From Nocardioides speluncae (GTDB lineage Bacteria; Actinomycetota; Actinomycetes; Propionibacteriales; Nocardioidaceae), in the NCBI RefSeq assembly GCF_003121585.1, contig NZ_QEOO01000034.1, positions 1 to 64,000 of the forward strand: DNA of 64,000 bases. The letters are read 5' to 3'. The notes beneath the pieces were generated by a model. That model made no database searches. It was given only the letters and a program-made list of their open reading frames with translations, and was not told where the DNA came from. A program made the translations under genes and the position numbers. Numbering within the stretch: position 1 is the stretch's first letter; each line of letters starts with the position of its first letter. This document shows positions 1 through 8,392 of the stretch, one piece after another.

Positions 1-108
1 TACGCGGCCCCAGCCACCACACCACGATCAGAATCGACATCAACACCGGCGCGCCGCCGTGACACCAGCCACGACATCTTAAGTTGACGGCATTGCGTCT
101 AGCCGCGC
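1..108. other. Window edge downstream of moaA
   Basis: No gene can be supported here. The minus strand has a short open frame with a hydrophobic stretch (LMSILIVVWWLG) running off the left edge, which might be part of a small membrane protein, but no convincing start is visible. Confidence 0.2.
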
Positions 109-1110
109 CTAGCCGCCGATCGCCGACATCGGCCGGTCCGGCTGCAGGAACGTCGGGTCGTCGATGCCGTGTCCGGCGCGCTTGCCCCGCATCGCCACCA
201 CCCACCGCTGCGCGAGCTCGGTGTCGGAGGCGCCGGCGCGCAGCGGCGTCCGCAGATCGGACTCCTCGCGCGCGAACAGGCAGTTGCGGACCTGGCCGTC
301 GGCGGTCAGCCGCACCCGGTCGCAGTCGCCGCAGAACGGCCGGGTCACCGACGCGATCACGCCGACCGTGCCCGGTCCACCGTCGACCTGGAACAGCTCC
401 GCAGGTGCGCTCCCTCGCGGCTCGGCAGCCGGGGTGAGAGTGAACTCGGTGGCAAGTGCCGCGAAGATCTCGTCGGCGGTGACCATCTCGGCGCGGCTCC
501 AGTCGTGCTGCGCGTCCAGCGGCATCTGCTCGATGAACCGGAGGTGGTAGCCGTGCGTGAGCGCCCAGCGCAGCAGTTCGGGCGCCTGGTCGTCGTTGAC
601 ACCGCGCAGCAGCACCGCGTTGACCTTGACCGGAGTCAGGCCCGCCGCATGCGCGGCGGCGATACCGGCGACCACGTCGTCCAGCCGGTCCCGCCGCGTG
701 ATGGTGTGGAAGGTCTCGGCCCGGACGGAGTCCAGGCTGACGTTCACCCGGTCCAGCCCGGCCTCGGCGAGCGCCGCGGCCGTCCGGGACAGGCCGAGGG
801 CGTTGGTCGTGAGCGAGACCTCGGGCGAGGGACTGAGCGCCTTGGTCCGCGCCACGATGTCGACCAGACCGCGGCGTACCAGCGGCTCGCCGCCCGTGAA
901 GCGGACCTCGCGGATGCCGAGCAGCCGCACCCCGATGTCGATCAGGCGCACGATCTCGTCGTCGGTCAGCACCGTGTCATCGGGCAGCCATTCCAGGCCT
1001 TCGGCGGGCATGCAGTAACTGCACCGCAGGTTGCACCGATCGGTCAGTGAAACCCGCAGGTCCGTGGCGACCCGCCCGTAGCGGTCTGCGAGGACTTGTC
1101 CGGTCACCAT
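109..1110 (-). CDS. moaA: GTP 3',8-cyclase MoaA
   Basis: Cytoplasmic radical-SAM enzyme that, with MoaC, turns GTP into cyclic pyranopterin monophosphate, the first step of molybdenum cofactor synthesis. The 333-residue product has the radical-SAM motif C26-x3-C30-x2-C33, a second cysteine set near the C-terminus (RPFCGDCDR, then RNCLF) for the substrate-binding cluster, and the conserved terminal Gly-Gly. Length is normal for the family. It is divergent from the SURF1 gene with only 46 bp between the start codons. No other moa genes are in the window. Confidence 0.95.
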   Translation of the reverse strand: MVTGQVLADRYGRVATDLRVSLTDRCNLRCSYCMPAEGLEWLPDDTVLTDDEIVRLIDIGVRLLGIREVRFTGGEPLVRRGLVDIVARTKALSPSPEVSLTTNALGLSRTAAALAEAGLDRVNVSLDSVRAETFHTITRRDRLDDVVAGIAAAHAAGLTPVKVNAVLLRGVNDDQAPELLRWALTHGYHLRFIEQMPLDAQHDWSRAEMVTADEIFAALATEFTLTPAAEPRGSAPAELFQVDGGPGTVGVIASVTRPFCGDCDRVRLTADGQVRNCLFAREESDLRTPLRAGASDTELAQRWVVAMRGKRAGHGIDDPTFLQPDRPMSAIGG

Positions 1111-1147
1111 GTAACCCTACTTCGCCGCCGCTGAAGGCGGTGGTTAC
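1111..1147. promoter_or_regulatory. Nested inverted repeat between moaA and SURF1
   Basis: The 46-bp divergent gap holds the outer arms GTAACC (1111-1116) and GGTTAC (1142-1147) around an inner CCGCC/GGCGG pair. It may be an operator or part of the divergent promoters. No -10 or -35 box is clear. Confidence 0.3.
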
Positions 1148-1156
1148 GCTCGGCCG

Positions 1157-1942
1157 GTGAGCTCCCTGCGTCTGTTCCTCAGTCGGCGCTGGGTCCTTTT
1201 CGCGATCACGGTCGCGCTGCTGGCCTGGCTGGCGTGGCGGCTGGGCGAGTGGCAGTTCCACCGCTTGGAGGACCGCAAGGAGCGCAATGCGATCATCGAG
1301 CGGAATACGTCCGGCCCGCCGGTACCGGTCGCCGAAGCGCTCGCGGTCGATGACCCCGTCGAGAAGGACGAGGAGTGGCAGCGGGTGACCGCCACCGGCA
1401 GCTACGACACCGCGAACACCGTGATCATCCGCTACCGGACCCGAGACGGCGCTCCCGGCGTCGACGTCGTGGTGCCGTTCACGACCACCGACGGCCCCGC
1501 TCTGCTGGTCGACCGCGGCTGGTTCGGCACCGATGAGCGCAACCTCGGCCCCGACGACGTACCCGCTCCCCCGGCAGGCGAGGTCATTGTGACCGGCTGG
1601 GCCAGGACCGACGGGACCGGCGACAGCACCGCCGTCCACGACCAGTCCGCCCGGGCGATCTCCAGCGAGCGGATCGGGGACGCTCTCGACCTCACGGTGT
1701 ACGGCGGCTTCGTCGACCTCGAGTCGGAGACGCCGGAGGCCGACGAGCCGCTGGAGCGGGCCGAGCTGCCCGAGCTCAACAACGGGCCGCACTTCTTCTA
1801 CGGCCTGCAGTGGTGGTTCTTCGGCGCGCTCGCGATCTTCGGCTTCTGCTACCTGGCGTACGACGAGTGGCGCAAGCTCCGCTCAGAGCGCGCGCAGCAT
1901 GCCACCGTCGACCGGGACCATCACCCCGCTGACGAACGATGA
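1157..1942 (+). CDS. SURF1 family cytochrome oxidase assembly protein
   Basis: Membrane protein of the Surf1/Shy1 family, which helps insert heme A during assembly of aa3-type cytochrome c oxidase. The product has 261 residues from a GTG start. It has the expected layout: an N-terminal membrane segment at about residues 11-28 followed by the family motif around GEWQFHR, a large extracytoplasmic domain, and a C-terminal segment around residues 213-236 (YGLQWWFFGALAIFGF). Its last 60 bp overlap the 3' end of the convergent SDR gene. The heme A and heme O synthases lie about 58 kb away in the same window. Confidence 0.9.
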   Translation: MSSLRLFLSRRWVLFAITVALLAWLAWRLGEWQFHRLEDRKERNAIIERNTSGPPVPVAEALAVDDPVEKDEEWQRVTATGSYDTANTVIIRYRTRDGAPGVDVVVPFTTTDGPALLVDRGWFGTDERNLGPDDVPAPPAGEVIVTGWARTDGTGDSTAVHDQSARAISSERIGDALDLTVYGGFVDLESETPEADEPLERAELPELNNGPHFFYGLQWWFFGALAIFGFCYLAYDEWRKLRSERAQHATVDRDHHPADER

Positions 1943-2608
1943 CGCCGGCGACATCAGGAACGCCGCGACCCGGCCGAACTCGGCCGGCTCCCCCACACGC
2001 CCGAGCGGGATGCCGTCGGCGGAGTTCGCCCCGAGCTCCCGGAGTCGCTCAGTGGCGACCCGGCCCGGCATCAGGCCGTTGACTCGGATCCCCCGCGGCC
2101 CGAGCTCGTCGGCCAGCGCCTTGGCGACCATCGCCAGGCCGGGGCGCAGGCCATTGGAGATTGCCATGTTGGGGAGCGGCGAGCGGACCGACGACGACAG
2201 CACGAACGTGATCGTGCCGCCCTCGCTGAGCGCGGCAGCGACCTCGCGAGCCAGCCGCACCGCGCCCAGGAACACCGACTCGAACGAGCGGGTCCAGTCC
2301 TCATCGGAGGTATCTGTGACGGGGCCGGTGGGTGGCCCGCCGACCGAGATCAGCGCGCCGTCGACGCGGCCCCACCGTTCGGTGGCCGCGGCGATCAGCC
2401 GGCCGGGCGTGGCCGGATCGGCGTTGTCGGCGGCCACGCCGAACGCCGAATCGCCGAGCTCGCTGGCGGCGGCGTCCAGACTGGCCTGATCACGTCCGGA
2501 GAGCACCACGCGGGCACCCTCGGCCACCAGGCAGTCCGCGGTGGCGCGGCCGAGGCCGCGGGCGCCGCCGGTCACGAGGAAGACGCGCTCACTCAGTCGC
2601 AGGTCCAT
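1883..2608 (-). CDS. SDR family oxidoreductase, divergent active site
   Basis: Cytoplasmic Rossmann-fold short-chain dehydrogenase of 241 residues. The start chosen is the ATG at 2608, which places the nucleotide-binding motif TGGARGLG at residues 13-20; the open frame extends upstream but is antisense to the ABC gene. The C-terminal half is FabG-like (VNGLMPGRVAT, then SFVSGVMVPVDGG). The usual Tyr-x3-Lys is not found: after SSSVRSPLP the sequence reads SNGLRPG, so the catalytic Tyr appears to be replaced. It follows the ABC exporter gene by 25 bp. A divergent SDR subgroup with SN-x-LR is known, but its substrate is unclear. Confidence 0.85.
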   Translation of the reverse strand: MDLRLSERVFLVTGGARGLGRATADCLVAEGARVVLSGRDQASLDAAASELGDSAFGVAADNADPATPGRLIAAATERWGRVDGALISVGGPPTGPVTDTSDEDWTRSFESVFLGAVRLAREVAAALSEGGTITFVLSSSVRSPLPNMAISNGLRPGLAMVAKALADELGPRGIRVNGLMPGRVATERLRELGANSADGIPLGRVGEPAEFGRVAAFLMSPASSFVSGVMVPVDGGMLRAL

Positions 2609-2633
2609 GGCACAGATCCTTCCAGGCGGGCGT

Positions 2634-4574
2634 TCAGCTGAGCGCGTCGAGTGGCTGGTCGAGCACGATCTCGACGGGCACGGCCGAGGGCGGCTCGCCG
2701 TCGTGCACCTGCTTGGTGGCGAACTGGGTGCGGTAGAGGTCGCCGTACAGGCCGCCTTCGCGCAGCAACTCGCTGTGGGTGCCGGACTGGACGACGCGGC
2801 CGTCGTCGATGACGAGGATCTTGTGGGCGTGCCGGATCGTCGACAGCCGGTGCGCGATGACCAGCGAGGTGCGGTCCGCGAGTGCGGCATCGAGCGCGGC
2901 CTGGACGGCGTACTCGGACTCGGAGTCCAGGTGGGCGGTCGCCTCGTCGAGTACGACGACGGCCGGGGCCTTCAGCAGCAGCCGGGCGATCGCGAGCCGC
3001 TGCCGCTCACCGCCGGACAGCCGGTAGCCGCGGTCGCCGACGACGGTGTCCAGCCCGTCCGGCAGCGAGGTGACCAGGCGGTCGATCTGGGCGGCGGCGA
3101 GCGCCTCCGTGATCTGCTCCTCGCTGGCATCGGGGCGGGCGTAGAGCAGGTTCGCCCGGATCGTGTCGTGGAACATGTGGGCGTCTTGGGTGACGTAGCC
3201 GACCACGTCCTCCAGGGACTGCAGCGTCACGTCGCGGACATCCTGTCCGCCGACCCGCACCGCGCCTCCGGTCACGTCGTACAGCCGGGCCACGAGGTGG
3301 GTGATCGTGGTCTTGCCGGCGCCGGATGGGCCGACCAGCGCGATCATCTGGCCGGGCTCGGCCTTGAACGAGATGTCTCGCAGCACCTCTCCGCTGTCGC
3401 GGGACTCCTTGCGGGCCACCGCCTCCAGCGAGGCCAGCGAAACTTCCTCGGCGCGCGGGTAGCGGAACGCGACGTGGTCGAACTCGACGGTCGCGGCGGT
3501 CGGCGACAGCGCCTTTGCGTCGGCCTTCTCGCTGATCGAGGTCGGCAGGTCCAGGACCTCGAAGACCCGGTCGAAGCTGACCAGGGCGGTCATCACGTCG
3601 ATACGGACGTTGGCGAGGCCCTGCAGTGGCCCGAGCAGCCGCAGCAGCAGCGTCGCCAGGGCGAGGACGGTGCCGACGGTGAGCTCCTGCTGGATCGCCA
3701 TATAGCCGCCGACGCCGTACACCAGAGCCGTGGCCAGCGCCGGGACCGTCATCATCGTGGCCGCGAAGATCCGGGTGATCAGCGCGATCCGGACGCCGAG
3801 GTCGCGGACGTGGCCGGCCTTCGCGGCGAACAGCGCGTCCTCCTCCGGCTCGCGCCCGAAGAGCTTGAGCAGGATCGCTCCGCCGACGTTGAAGCGCTCG
3901 GTCATCAGCGCGCCCATATCGGCGTTGCCGTCCATCTGCTGCCGGGACAGCCCGGCGAGCCGGATACCGACCCAGCGCGACGCGAGCAGCAGGATCGGGA
4001 ACATCGCCAGGCACAGCACGGTCACCTGCCAGCTGAGCGCCAGCATCGCGATCCCGACCACCAGGACCGAGACCAGGTTGGAGACGGTGCTGGACAGCGT
4101 CGAGGTGAAGGCCCGCTGGGCGCCGACGACGTCGTTGTTGAGCCGAGAGACCAGCGCACCGGTCTGGGTTCGGGTGAAGAACGCGAGCGACTGGCGCTGG
4201 ACATGGCCGAATACCCGCGTCCGCAGGTCGAAGATCAGGCCCTCGCCGATCCGCGAAGAGAAGTAGCCCTGCCCGACGGTGAGTACGGCGCCGACCAGTG
4301 CCGTCACCGCCATCCCGATCGCGAGCAGGATCACCAGCTGGGTGTCCTGCTTGAGGATGCCATCGTCGACGATCCGCTGGACCAGCAGCGGCGTCACCAC
4401 CACCAGGCTGGCGTCGACGATGGTGATCGCCAGGAAGCCGGCGATCAGGGCCCGGTGCGGCCGCGCGAAGGAGAGCACGCGGCGTAGCGTCTTGCGCTCG
4501 ATCTTGTTGTCGACCACGCTCCGGTCCGTGCGCAGGTTGCGCCAGACCGGCCCCATCCCCTGCATTCCAGACAT
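2634..4574 (-). CDS. ABC exporter, fused permease and ATPase
   Basis: Half-transporter of the type IV exporter (MsbA/multidrug) class, expected to act as a dimer in the cytoplasmic membrane. The 646 residues hold six membrane helices between about 40 and 340. The ATPase domain follows, with Walker A GPSGAGKTT, the signature LSGGERQRLAIARLL, Walker B VVVLDEATAHLD and the switch His in LVIAHRLSTIRHA. The substrate cannot be read from the sequence. It sits 19 bp after the enoyl-CoA hydratase gene and 25 bp before the SDR gene, so the three are probably co-transcribed. Confidence 0.92.
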   Translation of the reverse strand: MSGMQGMGPVWRNLRTDRSVVDNKIERKTLRRVLSFARPHRALIAGFLAITIVDASLVVVTPLLVQRIVDDGILKQDTQLVILLAIGMAVTALVGAVLTVGQGYFSSRIGEGLIFDLRTRVFGHVQRQSLAFFTRTQTGALVSRLNNDVVGAQRAFTSTLSSTVSNLVSVLVVGIAMLALSWQVTVLCLAMFPILLLASRWVGIRLAGLSRQQMDGNADMGALMTERFNVGGAILLKLFGREPEEDALFAAKAGHVRDLGVRIALITRIFAATMMTVPALATALVYGVGGYMAIQQELTVGTVLALATLLLRLLGPLQGLANVRIDVMTALVSFDRVFEVLDLPTSISEKADAKALSPTAATVEFDHVAFRYPRAEEVSLASLEAVARKESRDSGEVLRDISFKAEPGQMIALVGPSGAGKTTITHLVARLYDVTGGAVRVGGQDVRDVTLQSLEDVVGYVTQDAHMFHDTIRANLLYARPDASEEQITEALAAAQIDRLVTSLPDGLDTVVGDRGYRLSGGERQRLAIARLLLKAPAVVVLDEATAHLDSESEYAVQAALDAALADRTSLVIAHRLSTIRHAHKILVIDDGRVVQSGTHSELLREGGLYGDLYRTQFATKQVHDGEPPSAVPVEIVLDQPLDALS

Positions 4575-4593
4575 GCTGCTCCTTGGTTGGCGT

Positions 4594-5379
4594 TCACCCC
4601 ATCAGTTCGACGAGCTCCCGGAATCGGCCCACCTGCGCGGTGCGCTCGGCCAGTCGCTGCTCGTCGAGCGTGCGTCGCGGCGCCTCCTGAAGGAGCGCCT
4701 TGGTCGCCCGTACTGCCCCTGCGAAGTTCGCGGTCAGCGCGTCGGTCAGCGTGACCGTCGCCTGGTCCAGCTCGCCGGCCGGAACCACCTGCTGGACAAG
4801 TCCCAGCGACAGTGCCTCGGCCGCCGGGACCATGCGCGCGGTGGCACAGATCTCCAGTGCCCTCGCGTACCCAACCGCCTCGACGAGTGGTTTTGTTCCC
4901 GCCAGGTCCGGCACCAGGCCGAGCGCCGGCTCCTTCATGCAGAACCTGGCGTCCTCGGCGGCGATCCGCAGGTCGCACGACAGCGCGAGCTGGAACCCGG
5001 CACCGATCGCGTGCTGCTCAACCACGGCGACGCTCACGAATCGCGGGTCGGCGAGCATCGCGAACGGCAGCTGGTAGGTGCCGATCTCGTCGATGATCTC
5101 CGCGTCGGCCTTCCGGGCCGTCGTCACCAGGCTGCCGGCCTCGCCCGCACGGCCGGGGTCGAGCAGCCCGAGGTCGAGCCCGGCCGAGAAGGTGCCGCCC
5201 GCGCCACGGACGACCACGACCCGGACCTCCTCCCCCAACCCCTCGAGGATCCGGACCAGCCCCGCCCACATCGCCGGGTGCTGCGCGTTGCGGACGTCGG
5301 GCCGGTTCAGGGTGATCGTCGCGACCGCGCCTTCGACGGCGTACTGGAGTCCGGCGGCGGTGAGTTCGTCAGGGCTCAT
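4594..5379 (-). CDS. Enoyl-CoA hydratase/isomerase family protein
   Basis: Crotonase-fold enzyme of 261 residues, likely acting on an acyl-CoA in the cytoplasm. Both oxyanion-hole segments are visible (GTFSAGLDLG and IGAGFQLALSCDLRIA), followed by the EPALGLVPD region that usually carries a catalytic acid. The start at 5379 was chosen because translation further upstream would only read the repeat array. Substrate and direction (hydratase or isomerase) are not decided by the sequence. It is followed closely by the ABC exporter gene. Confidence 0.88.
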   Translation of the reverse strand: MSPDELTAAGLQYAVEGAVATITLNRPDVRNAQHPAMWAGLVRILEGLGEEVRVVVVRGAGGTFSAGLDLGLLDPGRAGEAGSLVTTARKADAEIIDEIGTYQLPFAMLADPRFVSVAVVEQHAIGAGFQLALSCDLRIAAEDARFCMKEPALGLVPDLAGTKPLVEAVGYARALEICATARMVPAAEALSLGLVQQVVPAGELDQATVTLTDALTANFAGAVRATKALLQEAPRRTLDEQRLAERTAQVGRFRELVELMG

Positions 5380-5385
5380 GCCGGT

Positions 5386-5762
5386 GAGTCTAGGTACCGC
5401 CCACCCGGCCCGTATCCACGTGGTACGACGCCGACCCGGCCCGTGTTCACGTGGTACGACGCCGACCCGGCCCGTGTTCACGCGGTACGACGCCGACCCG
5501 GCCCGTGTTCACGCGGTACAACGCCGACCCGGCCCGTGTTCACGCGGTACAACGCCGACCCGGCCCGTCTTCACGCGGTACGAGGCCGACCCGGCCCGTG
5601 TTCACGCGGTACGACGCCGACCCGGCCGGTCTTCACCGGTGGCCGGTCGACAAGAGCCGGGTCACCGTGTCCGTGCGTCAACACCGGCCGGGTCAGCGCG
5701 CCAGGATGTCAACAAGAGCCGGGTCAGCGCGCTCTCGCGTTGACATTGGCCGGGTCGGCGTT
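5386..5762. repeat. 31-bp-period repeat array with a polarity flip
   Basis: Seven nearly identical 31-bp direct repeats run from 5417 to 5633 with the core GACCCGGCCCGTGTTCAC. A degenerate unit precedes them at 5386-5416. Four more units starting at 5646, 5677, 5708 and 5739 carry the reverse complement of that core in diverged form (such as GTCAACACCGGCCGGGTCAG), again exactly 31 bp apart. The array fills the gap between the hydratase start and the ABC-F stop codon, which lies inside the last unit. There are no spacers, so it is not a CRISPR array. Three helical turns per unit would suit a protein-binding array, but its role is unknown. Confidence 0.9.
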
Positions 5763-7359
5763 AGGCAAGGGCGACCAGGTCGGCGTAGTCCTCGCTCCAG
5801 AGGTCCTCGTCACCGTCGGGGAGCAGCAGCACGCGGTCCGGCTCGAGGGCGCGGACGGCGCCCTCGTCGTGGGTGACCAGCACGATCGCGCCCTCGTACG
5901 TGCGGATCGCGGCCAGCACCTCCTCGCGTGAGGCCGGGTCCAGGTTGTTGGTCGGCTCGTCGAGCAGCAGCACGTTGGCGCTGGAGACGACCAGGCTCGC
6001 GAGCGCGAGCCGGGTCTTCTCGCCACCGGAGAGTACGGCGGCCGACTTGTGCGCGTCGTCGCCCGAGAAGAGGAACGAGCCCAGCACGGAGCGTGCCTCG
6101 CTGTCGGTCAGCTGCGGAGCCGCGCTCTGCATGTTCTCCAGCACGGTGCGTCCGGTGTCGAGGGTCTCGTGCTCCTGGGCGTAGTAGCCGATCTTCAGGC
6201 CGTGACCGGGAACGACCTGGCCAGTGTCGGACGCGTCCACCCCGGCGAGGATCCGCAGCATCGTGGTCTTGCCGGCGCCGTTCAGGCCGAGGATGACCAC
6301 CCGCGAGCCCTTGTCGATCGCCAGGTCGACGTCGGTGAACACCTCCAGCGAGCCGTAGGACTTCGACAGCTCGGTGGCGGTCAGCGGGGTCTTGCCGCAC
6401 GCCGCCGGCGCAGGGAACTTGATCCGCGCGACCTTGTCGGCCTTCCGCTCGGCCTCGACGCCGGCCATCATCTTCTCGGCCCGCTTCAGCATCGACTGCG
6501 CGGCCTGCGCCTTGGTCGCCTTCGCGCGCATCCGGTTGGCCTGGTCGGTCAGTGTCTTGGCCTTGTTCTCGGCGTTCATCCGCTCGCGGTGCCGGCGCCG
6601 CTCGTCGGTCTCCCGCTGCTTGAGATAGGACTTCCAGCCCATGTTGTAGACGTCGATCTCGGCCCGGTTGGCGTCCAGGTGCAGCACCCGGGTCACCGTC
6701 TGCTCGAGCAGCTCGTTGTCGTGGCTGATCACGATCAGCCCGCCCTTGTGGGCCTTGAGGAACTCGCGCAGCCAGACGATCGAGTCGGCGTCCAGGTGGT
6801 TGGTCGGCTCGTCGAGCAGCAGCGTCTCCGCACCGCTGAACAGGATCCGGGCCAGCTCGACCCGGCGCCGCTGACCACCGGACAGTGTCTTCAGCGGCTG
6901 GGCGAGGATCCGGTCCTCGATGCCGAGGCTGTGCGCGATCTGGGCCGCTTCTGATTCCGCGGCGTACCCACCACCGGCGTGCAGCTCGGCGTCGGCCCGC
7001 GCGTACCGCTTCATCGCCTTCTCGGCGACCTCCGGGTCGGCGGACCCCATCAGCGCCTCGGACTCGCGCAGCCGGCGTACGACGTCATCCAGGCCGCGGG
7101 CGGACAGGATCCGCTCCCGCGCGATCACCTCGGGGTTGCCGATCCGCGGGTCCTGCGGCAGATAGCCGACGTCGCCGGTCGCGGTGACCTTGCCGGACGC
7201 GGGCAGCGCCTCGCCGGCCAGGATCTTGGTGAGTGTGGTCTTGCCAGCGCCGTTGCGCCCGACCAGTCCGACCTTGTCACCTGGGGCTACGCGGAAACTG
7301 ACGTTCTCCATGAGGAGACGCGCACCAGCGCGGACCTCCAGTTGCTGGGCCGTGATCAT
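5761..7359 (-). CDS. ABC-F family ATPase
   Basis: Soluble protein with two ABC ATPase domains and no membrane part. Proteins of this family act on the ribosome, either as translation factors (EttA-like) or as protection proteins. The 532 residues show two Walker A motifs (GRNGAGKTT and GLNGAGKTT), two signatures (LSGGQRRRVELAR and LSGGEKTRLALAS) and, between them, a charged linker rich in Arg, Lys and Ala. The ATG at 7359 begins MITAQQLEV, the normal N-terminus; the longer frame upstream is a proline-rich shadow of the ypfJ gene. The stop codon lies within the 31-bp repeat array. Subfamily not decided. Confidence 0.92.
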   Translation of the reverse strand: MITAQQLEVRAGARLLMENVSFRVAPGDKVGLVGRNGAGKTTLTKILAGEALPASGKVTATGDVGYLPQDPRIGNPEVIARERILSARGLDDVVRRLRESEALMGSADPEVAEKAMKRYARADAELHAGGGYAAESEAAQIAHSLGIEDRILAQPLKTLSGGQRRRVELARILFSGAETLLLDEPTNHLDADSIVWLREFLKAHKGGLIVISHDNELLEQTVTRVLHLDANRAEIDVYNMGWKSYLKQRETDERRRHRERMNAENKAKTLTDQANRMRAKATKAQAAQSMLKRAEKMMAGVEAERKADKVARIKFPAPAACGKTPLTATELSKSYGSLEVFTDVDLAIDKGSRVVILGLNGAGKTTMLRILAGVDASDTGQVVPGHGLKIGYYAQEHETLDTGRTVLENMQSAAPQLTDSEARSVLGSFLFSGDDAHKSAAVLSGGEKTRLALASLVVSSANVLLLDEPTNNLDPASREEVLAAIRTYEGAIVLVTHDEGAVRALEPDRVLLLPDGDEDLWSEDYADLVALA

Positions 7360-7441
7360 CAGGATGGTTAGTGTACGTGCGAGAGGGAGCTCACCAGACA
7401 TCCGGATCGCCCTCCGGAGCGGTACCCAGGAAGGGACGCAG

Positions 7442-8380
7442 ATGCGCTTCAATCCCAAGGCTCGGCTCGACACCGGGCAGGTCTCGGACTCGGGTGGCGG
7501 TGGCGGTCTCGGTGGCGGCGGCGGGATGCAGATCCCGATCCCTGGCGGTATGAAGGCCGGTGGTGGCATCGGCGGCCTGCTGATCGTGCTGGCCTTCTTC
7601 GTCCTCACCCAGTGCATCGGCGGCGGTGGCGGCCTGACCGGCGGCGGCGGAGCGGGTTCGCCCTTCGACACCCGGCAGATGGCCGACGCCGACACCGGCC
7701 GCTACGACAGCTGCAAGACCGGCGCCGACGCCGAGGAGAACCCCGACTGCGCGAGGGTCGCGGTGGAGAACTCGCTGCGCGACTTCTGGGATGACACCAT
7801 CGGCAGCGGCTTCCAGCCGGCGTCGCTGCAGACCTTCACCGGCTCGGTGAACACCGCCTGCGGTCAGGCGACCTCGCAGGTCGGGCCGTTCTACTGCCCC
7901 GGCGACTCGAGGATGTACCTCGACAGCACGTTCTTCGAGCAGGTGCTGCAGGGTCAGCTCGGCGGCCCGGCCGGTGAGTTCGTCGAGCCGTACGTGATCG
8001 CGCACGAGTACGGCCACCACATCCAGAACCTCACCGGCCAGATGAGCAAGGTGCGGACCCAGCAGGGCCCGAAGAGCGACGCGGTCCGGCTCGAGCTGCA
8101 GGCCGACTGCTACGCCGGCATGTGGGCCCGAGCCGCGACCAGCACCGACAACGAGGACGGTGTCGCGCTGATCGAGGAGCTCACCGAGCAGGACATGCAG
8201 GAGGCGCTCGACGCAGCCGCTGCGGTCGGTGACGACCGGATCCAGCAGAAGACGCAGGGCCAGGTCACCGAGGAGTCCTGGACCCACGGCTCGGCCGAGT
8301 CCCGGATGAAGTGGTTCAAGGTCGGGCTCGACCAGGGCGACCCGGAAGCCTGCGACACCTGGGCAGTCGACACCCCCTGA
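7442..8380 (+). CDS. ypfJ: YpfJ-type neutral zinc metallopeptidase
   Basis: Membrane-anchored zinc metallopeptidase-like protein of 312 residues. A glycine-rich N-terminus is followed by one membrane segment (GGLLIVLAFFVLTQCIGG, about residues 46-63) and then the catalytic domain with HEYGHH near residue 188 and a conserved ELQADCYAG downstream, which supplies the third zinc ligand. The start ATG has the Shine-Dalgarno-like GGAAGGGA just upstream. The substrate is unknown; the family was named from its zinc-binding motif. It is divergent from the ABC-F gene and converges with the next gene with 12 bp between them. Confidence 0.9.
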   Translation: MRFNPKARLDTGQVSDSGGGGGLGGGGGMQIPIPGGMKAGGGIGGLLIVLAFFVLTQCIGGGGGLTGGGGAGSPFDTRQMADADTGRYDSCKTGADAEENPDCARVAVENSLRDFWDDTIGSGFQPASLQTFTGSVNTACGQATSQVGPFYCPGDSRMYLDSTFFEQVLQGQLGGPAGEFVEPYVIAHEYGHHIQNLTGQMSKVRTQQGPKSDAVRLELQADCYAGMWARAATSTDNEDGVALIEELTEQDMQEALDAAAAVGDDRIQQKTQGQVTEESWTHGSAESRMKWFKVGLDQGDPEACDTWAVDTP

Positions 8381-8392
8381 CCGAAGGACGCG

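Noticed and set aside
2541..4487. Plus-strand open frame of 648 codons
   Set aside because: It is antisense to the ABC exporter and is rich in Arg, Gln, Asp and Gly with no domain; high GC keeps this frame open.
5386..5762. The 31-bp repeats as a CRISPR array
   Set aside because: Units are directly adjacent with no unique spacers, and no cas genes are near.
7360..7695. Proline-rich N-terminal extension of the ABC-F protein
   Set aside because: It is antisense to the glycine-rich start of ypfJ; the ATG at 7359 gives the normal family N-terminus.
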